This document shows positions 7,619 through 15,417 of a stretch of 42,277 nucleotides of DNA, in pieces. Source of the DNA: JBLINH01 sp047639165 (GTDB lineage: Bacteria > Patescibacteriota > Minisyncoccia > Phycocordibacterales > JAACPR01); contig JBLINH010000005.1 of assembly GCA_047639165.1 (NCBI GenBank), positions 1 to 42,277 of the forward strand. Direction: 5' to 3'. Position 1 is the first letter of the stretch, and every line of letters starts with the position of its first letter. Made by a program: the position numbers and the translations under genes. Under the pieces are notes generated by a model. That model did not search any database and was not told the DNA's origin. It saw only the letters and a program-made list of their open reading frames with translations.

Positions 7619-7653
7619 CGCCCCCTGTTATCTTTGGATAGCAGGGGGTTTAT
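7619..7653 (+). terminator. Strong intrinsic terminator
   Basis: CCCCCTGTTATC (7621-7632) pairs with GATAGCAGGGGG (7637-7648) with one G-U pair around the loop TTTG, followed by TTTATTG. It ends the transcript of the 76-residue gene and the structured region behind it. Confidence 0.85.
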
Positions 7654-7657
7654 TGTA

Positions 7658-7686
7658 TTGCCAAATCTACATATATCTGCTAAAGT
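7658..7686 (+). promoter_or_regulatory. Promoter for rpmF-nusB-rnc
   Basis: TTGCCA (7658-7663), a 17-base spacer and TAAAGT (7681-7686) preceded by TGC, an extended -10. The rpmF ATG is nine bases after the -10, so any leader is only a few bases. Confidence 0.55.
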
Positions 7687-7695
7687 AACTATGTT

Positions 7696-7899
7696 ATGTC
7701 AGTACGAATGCGTCACACAAGAGCCCATACAAGAAACCGAAGGTCACATCATGCTTTGAGTGCCCCTGCTTTAACCGTTGATAAGGAGGCAGGAATCCAC
7801 TTAAGACACCGAGTATCTCCTGAAACAGGGATGTACAGAGGACGACAAGTGATCGATGTTACTAAGAAGGCTAAGAAGACAGAAGAGACACAAGAGTAA
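7696..7899 (+). CDS. rpmF: 50S ribosomal protein L32 (zinc-free form)
   Basis: A small basic component of the large ribosomal subunit. The 67 residues begin MSVRMRHTRAHTRNRRSHHAL, matching the L32 pattern of a basic N-terminus followed by RRSHHAL, and include the C-terminal HRVxPxxGxYRGRxVID block. The two CxxC pairs of zinc-ribbon L32 are absent; the region reads VDKEAGIHLRHRV, so this is a cysteine-free form. A short acidic tail (KKTEETQE) ends it. It is first in a run with the nusB fusion (20 bases on) and rnc. The ATG at 7696 is chosen over an out-of-frame ATG at 7691. Confidence 0.95.
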   Translation: MSVRMRHTRAHTRNRRSHHALSAPALTVDKEAGIHLRHRVSPETGMYRGRQVIDVTKKAKKTEETQE

Positions 7900-7918
7900 C
7901 CCTGACAAACTGTACATT

Positions 7919-8812
7919 ATGGCGAATAGGCACCTTTCACGTTCAATCGTTTTACAAACACTTTTCGAATGGGACTTTAGAGAATTAGACTCTAAAGTTG
8001 TATCTGATATATTACTAAGAAATATGGATGAGTTTTCATCCGATAATTCTGATATTTCCTTTGTAGAAAACCTCCTAAACGGTGTCATTGGTAAGAAAAA
8101 AGAATTAGATGAAGTCATTACAAAGGCAGCTCCAGACTGGCCGTTGGATAAGATAGCAACAGTTGATAGAAATGTCCTTCGAATAGGACTATATGAACTT
8201 CTTTTCTCTGATAGAAAGGAGGTTCCTGCTAAAGTAGCCATTAACGAATCTATTGAGCTTGCCAAGAACTTTGGAGGAGATACAAGTGGTAAGTTCGTGA
8301 ATGGGGTTTTGGGTGCTGTGTACAAAGAACTTGGTGAGCCTGGTAAAGATGATGAGTCACCAAACAAAAAAGAAGAAGTACCTTTTGAAAAGATGCCAAT
8401 AGAAAAGAAGGTTGGTGCGGTTGTGTATGCAAAAGAAGGAGGAGATATATACTTTGCATTAGTTCACGACGTATTCGGCCATTGGACACTTTCCAAAGGA
8501 GGACTAGAAGATGGCGAAGAAGATGAAGCTGGGGTAAAGAGAGTAATACTTAAAGAGATGGGTGTAGAAGTACTTGAAAACAAAGAAAAGTTGGGAGATA
8601 CAGAGTATGTTGCAAACCACCCAGAGAAAGGTAAGCACAGAAAACAAGTTACCTACTACCTATCAGAAGCTAAATATGGAGATATCAAATTAGGAGAATC
8701 AGGAGGATTAGATGATGCTAAATGGTTTAAAGCACAAGAGATTCTTGATTTAAACTTCTATAACGATATAGTTCCTTTAATGACTAAATCAGTTAACATA
8801 CTGTCTAAATAA
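7919..8812 (+). CDS. nusB: NusB transcription antitermination factor fused to a degenerate Nudix domain
   Basis: Residues 1-138 are a complete NusB domain (ANRHLSRSIVLQTLFEWDF at the start, then DRNVLRIGLYELLF and the AINESIELAKNFGG block), which binds boxA RNA with S10/NusE during rRNA antitermination. After a charged linker (about 139-160), residues 161-297 form a Nudix fold. The Nudix box starts normally with G194, E200 and R208, but the REUxEE core reads R-V-I-L-K-E: two of the usual metal-binding glutamates are V209 and K212 and only E213 remains. The box surroundings (W-T-L-S-K-G-G) resemble Ap4A-hydrolase-type Nudix proteins. Hydrolysis is therefore doubtful and ligand binding is an alternative. 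The start at 7919 is chosen because MANRHLSRS is the standard NusB beginning and lies 20 bases after rpmF. rnc follows one base later. Confidence 0.92.
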   Translation: MANRHLSRSIVLQTLFEWDFRELDSKVVSDILLRNMDEFSSDNSDISFVENLLNGVIGKKKELDEVITKAAPDWPLDKIATVDRNVLRIGLYELLFSDRKEVPAKVAINESIELAKNFGGDTSGKFVNGVLGAVYKELGEPGKDDESPNKKEEVPFEKMPIEKKVGAVVYAKEGGDIYFALVHDVFGHWTLSKGGLEDGEEDEAGVKRVILKEMGVEVLENKEKLGDTEYVANHPEKGKHRKQVTYYLSEAKYGDIKLGESGGLDDAKWFKAQEILDLNFYNDIVPLMTKSVNILSK

Positions 8813-8813
8813 T

Positions 8814-9497
8814 ATGGAAGAATTTGAAAAAAAGGTTGGAGTGGATTTCAAAAATAAAGACCTACTAAAGCAAGCCTTTACACACCGATCGTATATAAAT
8901 GAAAATAGAGAACATAAGACCGAACACAATGAACGTTTGGAGTTTTTAGGTGACGCCGTACTGGAGCTTGCTACTACTGAATTTCTTTTTGGAAAGTACC
9001 CAGAAAAACCAGAAGGGGATTTAACCGCGTACAGATCTGCGCTTGTTAATACACAAACACTTGCAAAGACTGCCAGTGAACTTGGTTTTAATGAGCACTT
9101 ACTTCTTTCTAAGGGGGAATCAAAAGATACAGGAAGAGCAAGACAATATATACTGGCTGATACATTTGAAGCTGTTATAGGCTCAATCTATATGGATCGA
9201 GGATATGATGAGGCTAAGAAATTTATCGCGTTCAGTATATTCCCTTTAATTGATGAAATAGTAGAGAAAGGGCTTTGGATAGACTCTAAGAGTATGTTCC
9301 AAGAAAAGTCACAGGAGATAGTTTCAATAACACCAGAGTACAGAACCGTGAGCGAGGAAGGACCAGATCATAATAAACAGTTCACTATAGCTGTGCACTT
9401 GAATGGAGAAAAGATTGCAGAGGGAGGTGGGAAGTCTAAACAAGAAGCTGAACAGGAAGCTGCTAGAAAAGGTATTGAAAAGAAAGGTTGGATGTAG
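8814..9497 (+). CDS. rnc: Ribonuclease III
   Basis: Cuts double-stranded RNA, including precursor rRNA. The 227-residue protein shows the catalytic signature NERLEFLGDAVLELATTEFLF, the second acidic site in ADTFEAVIGSIYMDRGY, and a C-terminal double-stranded RNA-binding domain from about residue 155 ending in GKSKQEAEQEAARKGIEKKGW. Length and layout are standard. It starts one base after the NusB-Nudix stop with no ribosome binding site, which suggests translational coupling. The nusB-rnc pairing fits rRNA synthesis and processing, and rnc close to smc is a common bacterial order, here interrupted by a small orphan gene. Confidence 0.98.
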   Translation: MEEFEKKVGVDFKNKDLLKQAFTHRSYINENREHKTEHNERLEFLGDAVLELATTEFLFGKYPEKPEGDLTAYRSALVNTQTLAKTASELGFNEHLLLSKGESKDTGRARQYILADTFEAVIGSIYMDRGYDEAKKFIAFSIFPLIDEIVEKGLWIDSKSMFQEKSQEIVSITPEYRTVSEEGPDHNKQFTIAVHLNGEKIAEGGGKSKQEAEQEAARKGIEKKGWM

Positions 9498-9527
9498 TTT
9501 GCTAAAAAATACGTTTATACGTACTAT
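9498..9527 (+). promoter_or_regulatory. Possible promoter for the 91-residue orphan gene
   Basis: TTTGCT (9498-9503), an 18-base spacer and TACTAT (9522-9527), just after the rnc stop codon. Both hexamers are imperfect. A leader of about 40 bases would precede the ATG at 9575. Confidence 0.35.
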
Positions 9528-9574
9528 CTATCCGGAAAGCAATAAAAGAACATTAACCTAAACAACTTAATAAA

Positions 9575-9850
9575 ATGTTAGAAAGAAGAAGACCAGCAAT
9601 GATGTCAGAACAGCAAACTAGTCATCCTTTTACGCAAAGTCTTAAACTAGGAAAGAGAATACCAACACACAGGATTGTTTGGATTGATACTTCTACTAAC
9701 AATACAGTTAGTTTTTATGATATGGATATTGATGGTCTTGTTACATCAGATAGAGTTAGCGAAGGAGGAGATATTCTATTGAGATTAAGAAGTGAAGTTG
9801 AGTGTGGTCCTTTGAATATCACTTCGTGGTCAAAGTTCGAAAACAAATAA
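9575..9850 (+). CDS. Hypothetical protein, 91 aa
   Basis: I do not recognise this protein. It is soluble, with no signal or membrane segment. The N-terminal third is basic and probably flexible (MLERRRPAMMSEQQTS); the rest looks like a small beta fold, with RIVWIDTSTNNTVSFYD and GGDILLRLRSEVECG. ATG codons at 9602 and 9605 are alternative starts; none has a clear ribosome binding site. It stands as its own unit between rnc and smc, with a weak promoter in front and a strong terminator behind. Compositional bias looks like coding sequence, but translation is unproven. Confidence 0.6.
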   Translation: MLERRRPAMMSEQQTSHPFTQSLKLGKRIPTHRIVWIDTSTNNTVSFYDMDIDGLVTSDRVSEGGDILLRLRSEVECGPLNITSWSKFENK

Positions 9851-9882
9851 GAAGTTTATGAGTACTTAATAAACTCACAAAG

Positions 9883-9914
9883 AAGCCTCAACCATTTTTG
9901 GTTGGGGCTTTTTC
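9883..9914 (+). terminator. Intrinsic terminator before smc
   Basis: AAGCCTCAACC (9883-9893) pairs with GGTTGGGGCTT (9900-9910), with one G-U pair, around ATTTTT, followed by a T-run. It isolates the upstream small gene from smc. Confidence 0.88.
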
Positions 9915-9927
9915 TATTCTCATAAAA

Positions 9928-9936
9928 TGTTAGAAT
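9928..9936 (+). promoter_or_regulatory. Extended -10 promoter element for smc
   Basis: TGT-TAGAAT ends ten bases before the smc ATG at 9947, directly after the preceding terminator. The leader would be about four bases. Confidence 0.45.
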
Positions 9937-9946
9937 TAAAGACATC

Positions 9947-12196
9947 ATGCGTCTAAAGTCGCTAGAAATTTCGGGGTTTAAATCATTTGCTAAAAAGAGC
10001 AAGTTGGATTTCAACGCACCTATTTCATCTATCGTTGGTCCAAACGGAAGTGGTAAGTCTAATATAGCTGAGAGTTTCAAGTTCGTATTAGGTGAACAAT
10101 CAATCAAGTCTTTACGTGGGAAGAAAGGAGAAGATCTAATATTCAACGGAACAGGCGGAGCCGGTAGAATGAACAAAGCTCAAGTAAAAATATTTTTAGA
10201 TAACAAAGAAAGAAGATTACCTCTTGATTTTGATGAGGTCAGTGTAGAACGTGTAGTCCACAGAGATGGAGTGAATGAGTATTTTCTTAACGGTTCGCTA
10301 GTACGACTGAAAGATATTACAGAGATATTAGCGTCAGCTAATATCGGTTCAACAGGGCACCATATAATCTCACAAGGTGAGGCTGATAAGGTTTTGAATG
10401 CAAGTCCTAAAGATAGAAGATCTATCCTTGAAGATGCACTTGGACTTAAGGTGTATCAATACAAAAAAGTAGAGAGTGAAAAGAAACTCAAAAAGACCAA
10501 AGAAAACATAGAACATGTTGAGTCTCTTCGAAAAGAAATTGCACCTCATCTTAAGTTCCTTAAAAAACAAGTTGCTAAGGTTGAAAGAGGAAGAATCTTG
10601 AGAGAGGAGCTCAAGGGGGTGTATAAAGAGTATGTTAAAAGAGAAAATGTCTACATCACTTCAAAAAGAAGTGATGTAGAAGGGTCACTTAAGGAACCAA
10701 AGAAAGTACTTTCCGATATCAACGTTGAACTTGAGAAGTGTAAGAGAGAAATTGAGGACGGAAGAGGACAAAGTAATGAAAGTAGTGAACTAATATCTCT
10801 AGAACATTTCATTCAAGAGGTTAATGGTGATATGAGTGATCACACAAGAAGATTAGGTCAGGTTGAAGGTGAGATATCGTCTCTCGATAGAATGAAAGAA
10901 AAAGAAAAAAGTAGGGTCTTAAGTGAAGAAAATAAAAACATTTCATTTAATGAGGTAAAAGAACTCTCAAGTAGATTAAGTGAAATATTAGATGAAGGAG
11001 ATGGAACAGAAGATATCTCTTTGATTAAGAGTGTTCTAACAAAGATTAGAAATACCTTCAAAACTTTCATTGAAGAATATCAATCTACGTCCGAGAATGT
11101 AAGTAATCATTTTGATGATGACCTTATCAAGCTAGAACAAAGTAAAAAGGAATTAGTAGGACTAATTGAAGGTTTTGGTTTGAAGATGAAACAGCTTTCA
11201 GAAAAAGTTAACACAATAAAGAAAGAAATAGATGATAATAAAGTTGGAACTTTGGAAGCAGAGAAAAGAGTCTTCGAGCTCATCTCAAGAAAAAGTGAAA
11301 CTGAAAGTGTGATAAATAGATTAAACATTGAAAGTGATAATCTAAACAGAGATGAAGATGAGTATAAAAGAGAATTGGCAGAAGCTGGAACTCTAATCGG
11401 TAGAGAAATTCTAGGCTTTGAAGATTTACATATTTCAAAAGAGGAGATTATGCTGGAAGATAGAAACGAACAATATGAAAGAAGAAGAAAGTTAGAAAAA
11501 ATGAAAATTAGAGTAGAAGAATTAGGAGGACTTGGATCAGATGATGTCATTAGAGAATATCAAGATGCCAATGAAAGAGATGAGTTTTTGAATAAAGAAA
11601 TAGGTGATTTAGATCTATCAGCTAAAAAGTTACAAGGATTAGTTCGCGAACTAGATGAAAAGATCAATGTTAGATTCAAGGAAGGAATTGAAAAAATTAA
11701 TGTTGTGTTTAATGAGTTCTTTGGACTTATGTTCGGTGGTGGTGTAGCAACATTAAATCTTGTTAAACCTGAGGTTAAGAAAAAGAAAAGTGACATAGAA
11801 GACCTTCTTGATGAAACTACTATGGAAGAAAATCAAGATGAAGAAGAGGGTGTTGATATAAGTGTGAACTTACCTCGAAAGAAAATACATGGGTTGATGA
11901 TGCTTTCAGGTGGAGAAAGAGCATTAACTTCAATAGCTCTTCTGTTCGCAATATCATCAGTTAATCCCCCACCTTTTATTATTTTAGATGAAACAGACGC
12001 TGCGCTTGATGAAGCAAACTCAAAAAAGTATGGAGATATGATAGAGAATCTATCAAAGCATTCACAGCTAATCCTTATAACACACAACAGGGAAACAATG
12101 TCACGAGCAAGTATCATCTATGGTGTAACCATGGAATCTGGAATATCAAAACTATTATCAATTAGATTGGACGAAGGTGTTCAATATGCTAAATAA
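9947..12196 (+). CDS. smc: Short SMC chromosome-segregation ATPase without an evident hinge
   Basis: An ABC-type ATPase of the SMC family that organises the chromosome. The N-terminal head has Walker A GPNGSGKS at residues 31-38 and IISQGEADKVLNASPKDRR with the R-loop/Q-loop region. The C-terminal head has the signature LSGGERALTS (from 653), Walker B FIILDETDAALDE (to about 688) and the H-loop LITHNRE. Typical SMC proteins have about 1150-1200 residues; this one has 749. The coiled-coil arms are about half length, and the middle (about 330-400) is helical and acidic with no glycine-rich hinge sequence. An acidic insertion (about 600-640) precedes the signature. Rad50/SbcC-like architecture was considered, but both heads score as SMC by motif. 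No scpA or scpB is in the window. Confidence 0.93.
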   Translation: MRLKSLEISGFKSFAKKSKLDFNAPISSIVGPNGSGKSNIAESFKFVLGEQSIKSLRGKKGEDLIFNGTGGAGRMNKAQVKIFLDNKERRLPLDFDEVSVERVVHRDGVNEYFLNGSLVRLKDITEILASANIGSTGHHIISQGEADKVLNASPKDRRSILEDALGLKVYQYKKVESEKKLKKTKENIEHVESLRKEIAPHLKFLKKQVAKVERGRILREELKGVYKEYVKRENVYITSKRSDVEGSLKEPKKVLSDINVELEKCKREIEDGRGQSNESSELISLEHFIQEVNGDMSDHTRRLGQVEGEISSLDRMKEKEKSRVLSEENKNISFNEVKELSSRLSEILDEGDGTEDISLIKSVLTKIRNTFKTFIEEYQSTSENVSNHFDDDLIKLEQSKKELVGLIEGFGLKMKQLSEKVNTIKKEIDDNKVGTLEAEKRVFELISRKSETESVINRLNIESDNLNRDEDEYKRELAEAGTLIGREILGFEDLHISKEEIMLEDRNEQYERRRKLEKMKIRVEELGGLGSDDVIREYQDANERDEFLNKEIGDLDLSAKKLQGLVRELDEKINVRFKEGIEKINVVFNEFFGLMFGGGVATLNLVKPEVKKKKSDIEDLLDETTMEENQDEEEGVDISVNLPRKKIHGLMMLSGGERALTSIALLFAISSVNPPPFIILDETDAALDEANSKKYGDMIENLSKHSQLILITHNRETMSRASIIYGVTMESGISKLLSIRLDEGVQYAK

Positions 12197-12202
12197 AATA
12201 CT

Positions 12203-12274
12203 ATGTCAGATGGATTAAAATTAGGATTATGGTTCGCAGCACTACTTATAGTTTTAGGTATTTTTGCTGGGTAG
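12203..12274 (+). CDS. 23-residue single-pass membrane microprotein
   Basis: ATG at 12203, six bases after the smc stop, opens a 24-codon frame starting MSDGLKLG and ending LGIFAG. Residues 7-22 form one hydrophobic helix with a short polar N-terminus, a typical small membrane peptide. Its stop codon abuts the last base of the convergent gene at 12275, so it fills the whole gap. It would be co-transcribed with smc. No family is assigned, and its small size means chance cannot be excluded. Confidence 0.5.
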   Translation: MSDGLKLGLWFAALLIVLGIFAG

Positions 12275-15010
12275 TTACTTCTGATACTTTCTTCTAATTT
12301 CTTCTTCCAGTACATTTCTATCCTCTCCATACTTAGCGTAAGAAAACTTCTTCAGTTTGTTTATTAACTCAGTTTTATCTTCTCTGTCATGGAGTATGTT
12401 TACCATACTAAATGGGTCAGAAGGTTGCCCGTTTGATAGCATCCTAACGTATGCATTGTGATTATCTAAGTTCATTATATTATTTGCAGTAAATGTTGGT
12501 GTGAATTGTTTCTCAAGAAATTCAGCATCCTCAGTTCCAACCCTAAAAGCGGCTATTGATCCAACGTTTCCAAACACTGAATCCCTTATCTTTTCGTCTA
12601 ACTGAGCAATGAATTGGTGGGCAACATTTAGTGATAGTTTATATTTTCTTGCTTCTGAAAATATCGTTGAAATAGAATCAGTTGTTATATTTTGAAACTC
12701 ATCTATGTATAGATAAAAAGAAGGAAGGTCTTTTCCTAATGAGTCTGCTCTTGAAAGAGCTGCCATTAGTATCTTACCAACTAGGATTAGACCAAGTAGA
12801 GAAGAGTTTATCTCCCCGAGTTTTCCTTTTGATAGATTAACGAGAAGTATTTTCTTGTTATCCATTATTTCTCTAAAGTTAAAACTAGATTTTTCTTGAG
12901 AGACTATAGGTCTCATTATTTCATTTGAGAGGAATACATCAAATTTAGATGTTATATACGGAACAATATTTTCTAGAGCGGCTTCACCTTCTGCTTTTCC
13001 TGCAATTTCCTTCCAGAATTGAATAATTAAAGGGTTCTTACATTTAGATAGTTTCATTTCTCTGAAAGCTTTGTCAGACAGTACTCTTGATATATCTAGT
13101 AGTGTATTTCCACTTTCAGGGTCTTCTATCACAAGCATTGTTGCATTTCTGAAGTATTGCTCAAACATAGGTCCTCCAGCGGTTTTCATGTCAAATAGTT
13201 TGTTGAATATTGAAAGCATTTCATTTACCACAAAAGTTTTTTGTTCGGGGAAATTAGGATCATATTCAAGCATGTTCAAAGACATTGATTTCTCTGTGTA
13301 ACCAGGATCAAAGTATATGATGTCGTCATATCTTTCGGGTGGGATATGCCCTAGTATCTCTTCAACGTCAGATCCGTGCGGATCGATCATACAAACACCT
13401 TCTCCGTTTTTTATATCTTGTATGATCATGTTTTTTAAACAAGTTGTTTTACCAGTTCCTGTTTGACCTATCACATAGAAATGCCGAAGCCTATCACTTG
13501 GTGAAAAGTGTACATCAGTTGAATTTCCTTGGTGGTTGTTTCTCCCAACGACAATACCTTCTTTCTGAAATTCTATGGATGTAGGAGCAGTTATTGTTTT
13601 AGATTCTTTAACTTGTGGAGCGACTTTGGAGATTGATGTCGGAAAATGGAATAGAGATACTAACTCTTTATATGAAAGTGGTAGGGCGTTTTTACTTGAG
13701 AATGTTCTAAAAGAAAAGTCTCTTGAAAAGTTGTTAATATTTTTTGGAAAAACAGTTTTAAAAGATATTTTATTTCCTAAGGGATTTTCAAATTGTTTAA
13801 AGGTTGATTCAACTTCTTTTACTATCTGATCAGCTTTGAGTTTTGTTTCTGATGAGGCGAGTATTCTTATATTTACTTCTAGAATCGGTGTTTCAATCTT
13901 CTTATTAACAGCATCAACAGCTAAGTGGTCAATTTCTGGTGCTTTGGTGCTCTCATCCTTTTTTGTTTCTTTATTTCCACCTGCAAAGAAGCCTACTGTT
14001 CCTTCAACCACTTTGATGAAGGTTTTAAGTTTGCTTTTCTTACCCAATACTTCTCTTGTTTTTTCTCCCTTGTTTAGTTTGTCTATCTTAGACTTAAAGC
14101 TTGATGTGTATGTATCTCCAACAGGATTACATATGAATTGAATACAAACACCATCTCCTTTACTTTTAAGCTTAGAAAAAGAGTTTAAGGTTACATTCAT
14201 TGGATCGTATTCAAACTGTTCGTATGTCTTTATAGGGTATGCTGGGTTCTTATCAAGACTTGCTGTACTCCCAGAAACTTCACCGTTTATGTTAAAGATA
14301 TTGAAATCATCACTCTTAATATCAACTCTCGCACTTGGGAAAATTGACATTACTTGTTTTTCAAACAAGTCTCCAGATTCTTTAGATATTGATGTATAGA
14401 AAATATACTGCTCACTATTTTCTGATAGTGCTATTTCAAAAGAGAATATTTGATCAACCTTCTTTTTATTGTTACCTGAAACAGATGAAAGTCCGGCCAC
14501 TAACTGCTCCATAGGGGATATTAGTTCACTAATTGGTTTTTGACCCTCTTCTTGTGTAAATTTTGGTAGAGATATTTCGTAAAGATTATGACCAAGTTCT
14601 TTTGAAAGAAGAGATTTTTCTTTCAGTCCTTTGATTGGATATCCTTCTTTTAGATATTCACTTAAGAATCTGTGGAAATCATCTATTGTGTGTGGTGGGC
14701 CTAACTTTGATATTGCCTTTAGAGTGGTGTGGATACCTTTTTCTTCTATCATACTAAGAAAACCAGCCATCTGATCATCATGATCCTCTGGTTTTAGGTT
14801 AAGAGTTATTCCCTCTGTTTGGGGCTCTTTTGTGTATATTTCGTCACTAGGTATTTGACTATATTTCTCGAGTTCCTCTTTTATTTGAGATCCGCCAACT
14901 TCTTCAGGTGATTTTTCAACCCTAGATTTTAATTGTTCTTTTAAGTATGCGTTTTCTTCCTGAGGTTTTTCAAATGGCACCTCTGGCTTGTTGAATATAC
15001 TTTCTTTCAT
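12275..15010 (-). CDS. VirB4/TraC-like type IV secretion-family ATPase (CPR type)
   Basis: A 911-residue protein with a large N-terminal region of no clear family (about 1-480) and a C-terminal P-loop motor of the VirB4/TraC/HerA-FtsK group. Walker A is GQTGTGKTT at residues 515-523, followed by MIDPHGSD; Walker B is FYLYIDEFQNI (about 765-775), then an arginine/sensor region AHQFIAQLDEKIRDSVFGNVG. Such motors drive DNA or protein across membranes, using hexameric rings at the inner membrane. No other conjugation genes (relaxase, VirB6, pilin) lie near it, so a complete conjugation system is not shown; type IV pilus-like or DNA-uptake roles are possible. It is divergent from a DUF5663 gene. 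The ATG follows an extended -10 by eight bases. Confidence 0.85.
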   Translation of the reverse strand: MKESIFNKPEVPFEKPQEENAYLKEQLKSRVEKSPEEVGGSQIKEELEKYSQIPSDEIYTKEPQTEGITLNLKPEDHDDQMAGFLSMIEEKGIHTTLKAISKLGPPHTIDDFHRFLSEYLKEGYPIKGLKEKSLLSKELGHNLYEISLPKFTQEEGQKPISELISPMEQLVAGLSSVSGNNKKKVDQIFSFEIALSENSEQYIFYTSISKESGDLFEKQVMSIFPSARVDIKSDDFNIFNINGEVSGSTASLDKNPAYPIKTYEQFEYDPMNVTLNSFSKLKSKGDGVCIQFICNPVGDTYTSSFKSKIDKLNKGEKTREVLGKKSKLKTFIKVVEGTVGFFAGGNKETKKDESTKAPEIDHLAVDAVNKKIETPILEVNIRILASSETKLKADQIVKEVESTFKQFENPLGNKISFKTVFPKNINNFSRDFSFRTFSSKNALPLSYKELVSLFHFPTSISKVAPQVKESKTITAPTSIEFQKEGIVVGRNNHQGNSTDVHFSPSDRLRHFYVIGQTGTGKTTCLKNMIIQDIKNGEGVCMIDPHGSDVEEILGHIPPERYDDIIYFDPGYTEKSMSLNMLEYDPNFPEQKTFVVNEMLSIFNKLFDMKTAGGPMFEQYFRNATMLVIEDPESGNTLLDISRVLSDKAFREMKLSKCKNPLIIQFWKEIAGKAEGEAALENIVPYITSKFDVFLSNEIMRPIVSQEKSSFNFREIMDNKKILLVNLSKGKLGEINSSLLGLILVGKILMAALSRADSLGKDLPSFYLYIDEFQNITTDSISTIFSEARKYKLSLNVAHQFIAQLDEKIRDSVFGNVGSIAAFRVGTEDAEFLEKQFTPTFTANNIMNLDNHNAYVRMLSNGQPSDPFSMVNILHDREDKTELINKLKKFSYAKYGEDRNVLEEEIRRKYQK

Positions 15011-15018
15011 TGGTTCTG

Positions 15019-15027
15019 ATTATATCA
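15019..15027 (-). promoter_or_regulatory. Extended -10 promoter element for the VirB4/TraC-like gene
   Basis: On the minus strand TGA-TATAAT ends eight bases before the ATG at 15010. The perfect hexamer with TGN extension predicts a transcript with essentially no leader. Confidence 0.6.
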
Positions 15028-15052
15028 CTATTTTATTAAGTTGATAATCTGT

Positions 15053-15081
15053 TTGGGTTTATCTTTCGTGGGGTATATAAT
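15053..15081 (+). promoter_or_regulatory. Promoter for the DUF5663 / giant-protein operon
   Basis: TTGGGT (15053-15058), a 17-base spacer and TATAAT (15076-15081), with a leader of about 23 bases before the ATG at 15111. It lies in the 100-base divergent region shared with the VirB4/TraC-like gene. Confidence 0.55.
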
Positions 15082-15110
15082 ATATTTACTAACAAGTAAT
15101 ACTAAATATT

Positions 15111-15413
15111 ATGGAATATGCCACAAAAGATTTTTTAAATAAACTTCTAATTGAGAAGGGTGTTGAAGGTGTTCCTGAAGATGTCAGAAATCAAATGGTA
15201 GAAGATTTAGAAAGTAGATTAGAGAAAATGATAGATGCAACTATTCTGAATAATATTCCAGAAGGAGATTTGGAAGAATTTGAGAAAAAATTAGACAGTT
15301 CAGATGAAAACGAAATGCAGTCTTTTATCAAAGAAAAAATACCCAATTTAGACGAAGTACTGGCTGGTGTTTTTCTTAAGTTTAGGAAAATTTATCTAGA
15401 AAATTCAATCTAA
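15111..15413 (+). CDS. DUF5663-like small acidic helical protein
   Basis: A 100-residue cytosolic, all-helical, acidic protein. The pattern FLNKLLIEKGVEGVPEDVRNQ at the start, then a LESRLEKMIDATIL helix, and IPNLDEVLAGVFLKFRKIYL at the end matches what I know of DUF5663, a family found mostly in CPR bacteria. Its function is unknown. It begins the plus-strand unit opposite the VirB4/TraC-like ATPase, and the 1367-residue protein starts four bases after its stop, so it is a candidate partner or chaperone of one of these. The family name is from memory of the pattern; a profile search would settle it. Confidence 0.75.
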   Translation: MEYATKDFLNKLLIEKGVEGVPEDVRNQMVEDLESRLEKMIDATILNNIPEGDLEEFEKKLDSSDENEMQSFIKEKIPNLDEVLAGVFLKFRKIYLENSI

Positions 15414-15417
15414 AAAC

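Noticed and set aside
7856..7918. Upstream extension of the NusB-Nudix protein by 21 residues
   Set aside because: It would overlap rpmF and give a basic leader unlike NusB; ATG 7919 begins the conserved ANRHLSR sequence.
13071..14141. Open frames on the plus strand opposite the VirB4/TraC-like gene
   Set aside because: Shadows of the minus-strand gene; the Walker motifs and length leave no doubt about the coding strand.
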